Origin: Cytidiella melzeri
Taxonomy: Eukaryota > Basidiomycota > Agaricomycetes > Polyporales > Irpicaceae
Length of the DNA stretch: 44,195 nt
Direction: 5' to 3'
NCBI GenBank assembly: GCA_022592445.1
Contig: JABYQR010000356.1
Location: 1 to 44,195 of the forward strand
Shown here: positions 42,269 through 44,195 of the stretch, piece by piece
Layout: each line of letters begins with the position of its first letter
How positions within the stretch are numbered: position 1 is the first letter of the stretch
The notes under the pieces: generated by a model
What the model was told of the DNA's origin: nothing
The model's database searches: none
What the model saw: only the letters and a program-made list of their open reading frames with translations
Translations under genes and position numbers: made by a program

Positions 42269-43026
42269 TGACACGGAGACAAGGCTCGACGTGACAAACA
42301 GGGACACGAAGTGGATGACGACGAAGTGGTGGTGGTAGGCGTGAAGCTCAATACTCTCACCAGCTATAAACCTTACACAGATGTCTAGCCCAGTAAAGAC
42401 CAAGTTAGTATTGGGTAATACCAGCTATGTAGTACAGAGGGGGTTTGCTTACCTAGCCCAGTAAAGACCAAGAGGTCGAGATGGGGGCTAGGAGCGTACA
42501 TGTAGCAGTATATATAGACTTCAGGGACCTGCGCACAGACCATGTTGAGGGCAGGCTTTGCAAGAAGCCGTGTGAACGAAGAACAAAAGAACTACCTAAA
42601 GGAGAACAATAGCTATTGTCTAGACCTTGCCAAGAACTCTACTCGTGAGAGAATCTATCTAAAAGGAGACCAACTATTGTATTCCATTCCCACACCTGTG
42701 AGAACATCCTTCCATAAAGAGAACAATAGGGAAAGAACAATAAGGAGCCCATGTGAACGGTATCTATGACGTCAAACCCTAGCTATGGGCTGAGCCATGT
42801 GGTTGTAGCCATGTGGTCTTACTTAAGCTAAGTCACATGCCAGTGTGACGTAGTAGCAAGTAATGTGACCGTGTGGAGCGTCTAAGCCACGTGATACGGG
42901 CGCTTCATAGACGTGCAAAAGGAGTTTATGCATGAAAGGTTGCAACTGAGCTGCAGCCCGGAGTTTTACAGATAAAAACAAGAGGTAAATTGCGAAAATT
43001 AAGGGCTAGTCAGGTCATCCATGACA
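42269..43026 (-). repeat. 3' LTR of the right-edge gypsy element, family C
   Basis: 758 bp, sense TGTCATGG to GTGTCA. It is preceded in the sense direction by a polypurine tract (TAGGAGGGGGGTAA, 43027-43041). It differs from the solo copy at 7616-8306 by an extra internal segment of about 67 bp that duplicates a cttggtctttactgggctag block (sense orientation). Confidence 0.9.
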
Positions 43027-43043
43027 TTACCCCCCTCCTAAAA
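43027..43043 (-). other. Polypurine tract of the right-edge gypsy element
   Basis: The sense strand reads TTTTAGGAGGGGGGTAA directly before the 3' LTR. Confidence 0.85.
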
Positions 43044-43191
43044 TTGAGCGTCCTCGCGAAGCATCACTGTGCTGTGGTGATAGAGGTCTTCTACCCGTCT
43101 ACAGGGATTCAGCAGAATTGCCCCGATTGTCTAGTCAGAAGGATGCTAGGAAGTTTCTCCCCTTCTGGTGTCGTTGACTCGACGTTACCCG

Positions 43192-44195
43192 TCAGTGTGA
43201 TGTTCTTGAGATATCCAGACCGATGTGTTTGCCTTCATCCCAGCTAAGATCGTATGTAGATGGATAGATCGTGCGAAGGAAAGCGGGGTCGGTCTGGGTA
43301 TTGAATTCCCGAAAGTGCGAGCGGAGATCCTCGAAGAGTGAAGCTTTGATGACCCGGGGCGCTCCGGGGTTTGCTTTGTAGAAGTCGTCAATTGCTTCTT
43401 GACTATTCTCGAGGTTTTCTACTGGTTCCCAGCTATTGTGTCCGTCTGAATACCCTTCCCATTTGACAAGGAATTGCAATTTCTTCCAACGTCCGTGTAG
43501 CCTGCTGTCTAGCACTTTTTCAACGACGTACTGTTCTTCTCCTTCTATGACGATAGGATCAGGAGGTGGAGGTACATCTTTGCCGTTGTCGTGCCAGGGA
43601 CTTAGACGGTTGATGTGGAAGACGGGGTGGATTCGGAGATAGCTGGGTAGATCGAGTTTGTAATCGAGATCGCCAATACGTTCGATGACCTTGTACGGGC
43701 CAAGCTGTCGAGGACCAAGTTTAGGGGTAGCCTGATGAATCTGGACGTTCTTAGCGTTTAGCCAGACCATGTCTCCTACTTGGAAAACGCATGGAGAACG
43801 CTTCTCAGACTCGTAAAGTTGCTTCATCTTTTCTTTGCTTAGACGAAGAGCTGCTTCAGTCTCCTTTCGTACTCGAGCCATATTATCAAGGCGCTCATCG
43901 AGTGAAGGGATATTGCTTCGCTTGCCAACTGGTATAGTGAAGTCGGGGCGATATCCGTAGATGACTTCAAACGGTGTTTGTGAGTTACCCGCATGTACTC
44001 GCGAGTTGAGTGCAAACTCAGCCGCCAGCAGATGATCGACCCAGTCGTCTTGTCGTTGCTGACAGAATAGACGCAGATACTGTTCGATATCCTGGTTTTT
44101 GCGTTCGACTTTGCCATTTCCTTGCGGATGATAGGCGGTCGTAAAACCAGTCTCTATGCCTAGGCGGTGATAGAGCGCACGCATGAAGCGTGCTA
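43192..44195 (-). CDS. Chromodomain Ty3/gypsy pol C-terminus (edge element)
   Basis: Open frame that enters from the right edge and stops at 43192. It reads the integrase core after its Glu (AYHPQGNGKVERKNQ), FALNSRVHAGNSQTPFEVIYG, the GPYKVIERIGDLDYKLDL and RIHPVFHINRLSPW blocks, then a chromodomain (EEQYVVEKVLDSR, LVKWEGYSDGHNSWEPVENLE) and a tail. It is a distinct chromovirus family from copy 2, with no stop in the part seen. The protein is complete at the C-terminus and truncated at the N-terminus only by the window. Confidence 0.92.
   Translation of the reverse strand, partial: ARFMRALYHRLGIETGFTTAYHPQGNGKVERKNQDIEQYLRLFCQQRQDDWVDHLLAAEFALNSRVHAGNSQTPFEVIYGYRPDFTIPVGKRSNIPSLDERLDNMARVRKETEAALRLSKEKMKQLYESEKRSPCVFQVGDMVWLNAKNVQIHQATPKLGPRQLGPYKVIERIGDLDYKLDLPSYLRIHPVFHINRLSPWHDNGKDVPPPPDPIVIEGEEQYVVEKVLDSRLHGRWKKLQFLVKWEGYSDGHNSWEPVENLENSQEAIDDFYKANPGAPRVIKASLFEDLRSHFREFNTQTDPAFLRTIYPSTYDLSWDEGKHIGLDISRTSH

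Overview
The window looks like repeat-rich chromosomal DNA of a filamentous fungus, most likely an Agaricomycete basidiomycete. The evidence is 45-70 nt introns with GTNNGY donors, a transposase whose conserved C-terminal region matches the Plavaka (CACTA-like) elements of mushrooms, and chromodomain Ty3/gypsy and Ty1/copia elements. These assignments come from motifs recognised by eye; no database search was run.

Layout, left to right. 1-1018: + strand remnant of a Ty3/gypsy pol. 1019-3735: old, internally deleted gypsy copy of family A (minus strand). 3796-4525: solo LTR of family C. 4531-5654: decayed repeat. 5661-33837: one Ty1/copia insertion (minus strand) with 170-bp LTRs at both ends and the same six bases (tatgat) outside each LTR. 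It has been opened by later insertions: solo gypsy LTR 5862-6557 (duplication agttc), solo family-C LTR 7616-8306 (catag), solo LTR 9874-10371 (tctgg), an A-tailed retroposon 10483-10869 (14-bp duplication), a reversed gypsy LTR 12400-13102 beside a second 170-bp copia LTR, and a full-length chromodomain gypsy element 13315-33190 (gtctc). The gypsy pol was in turn split by an 11.5-kb DNA transposon, 15864-27370 (duplication cttcatg on the + strand). The nest is therefore three generations deep and its order can be read from target-site duplications.

The DNA transposon is the most unusual object. On the minus strand it carries a three-exon Plavaka-like transposase (27021-23619) broken by a single TGA. 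It also carries a nine-exon intact-looking 718-residue gene (18825-16254) head-to-head with a three-exon Pro/Ser-rich gene (18982-19959), and decayed pieces of host-like genes. One piece is a Rab-GAP (TBC-domain) gene with an intron still in place, so it was acquired as DNA and not from mRNA.

To the right of the nest, 34504-33974 (minus) encodes a likely small secreted protein in two exons, the only candidate host gene. Then come tandem repeats (34560-36060) and a giant palindrome (36079-41797). Its inner arms (about 920 bp each) are almost identical around a 43-bp spacer, and its flanking tandem arrays differ in copy number between arms. 41943-43026 holds two family-C LTRs, and the window ends inside the pol of another chromodomain gypsy element (44195-43192, minus).

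The family-A gypsy has a primer-binding site complementary to the predicted start of its own transcript, which suggests Tf1-type self-priming. It also has an extra 259-codon ORF ahead of gag.
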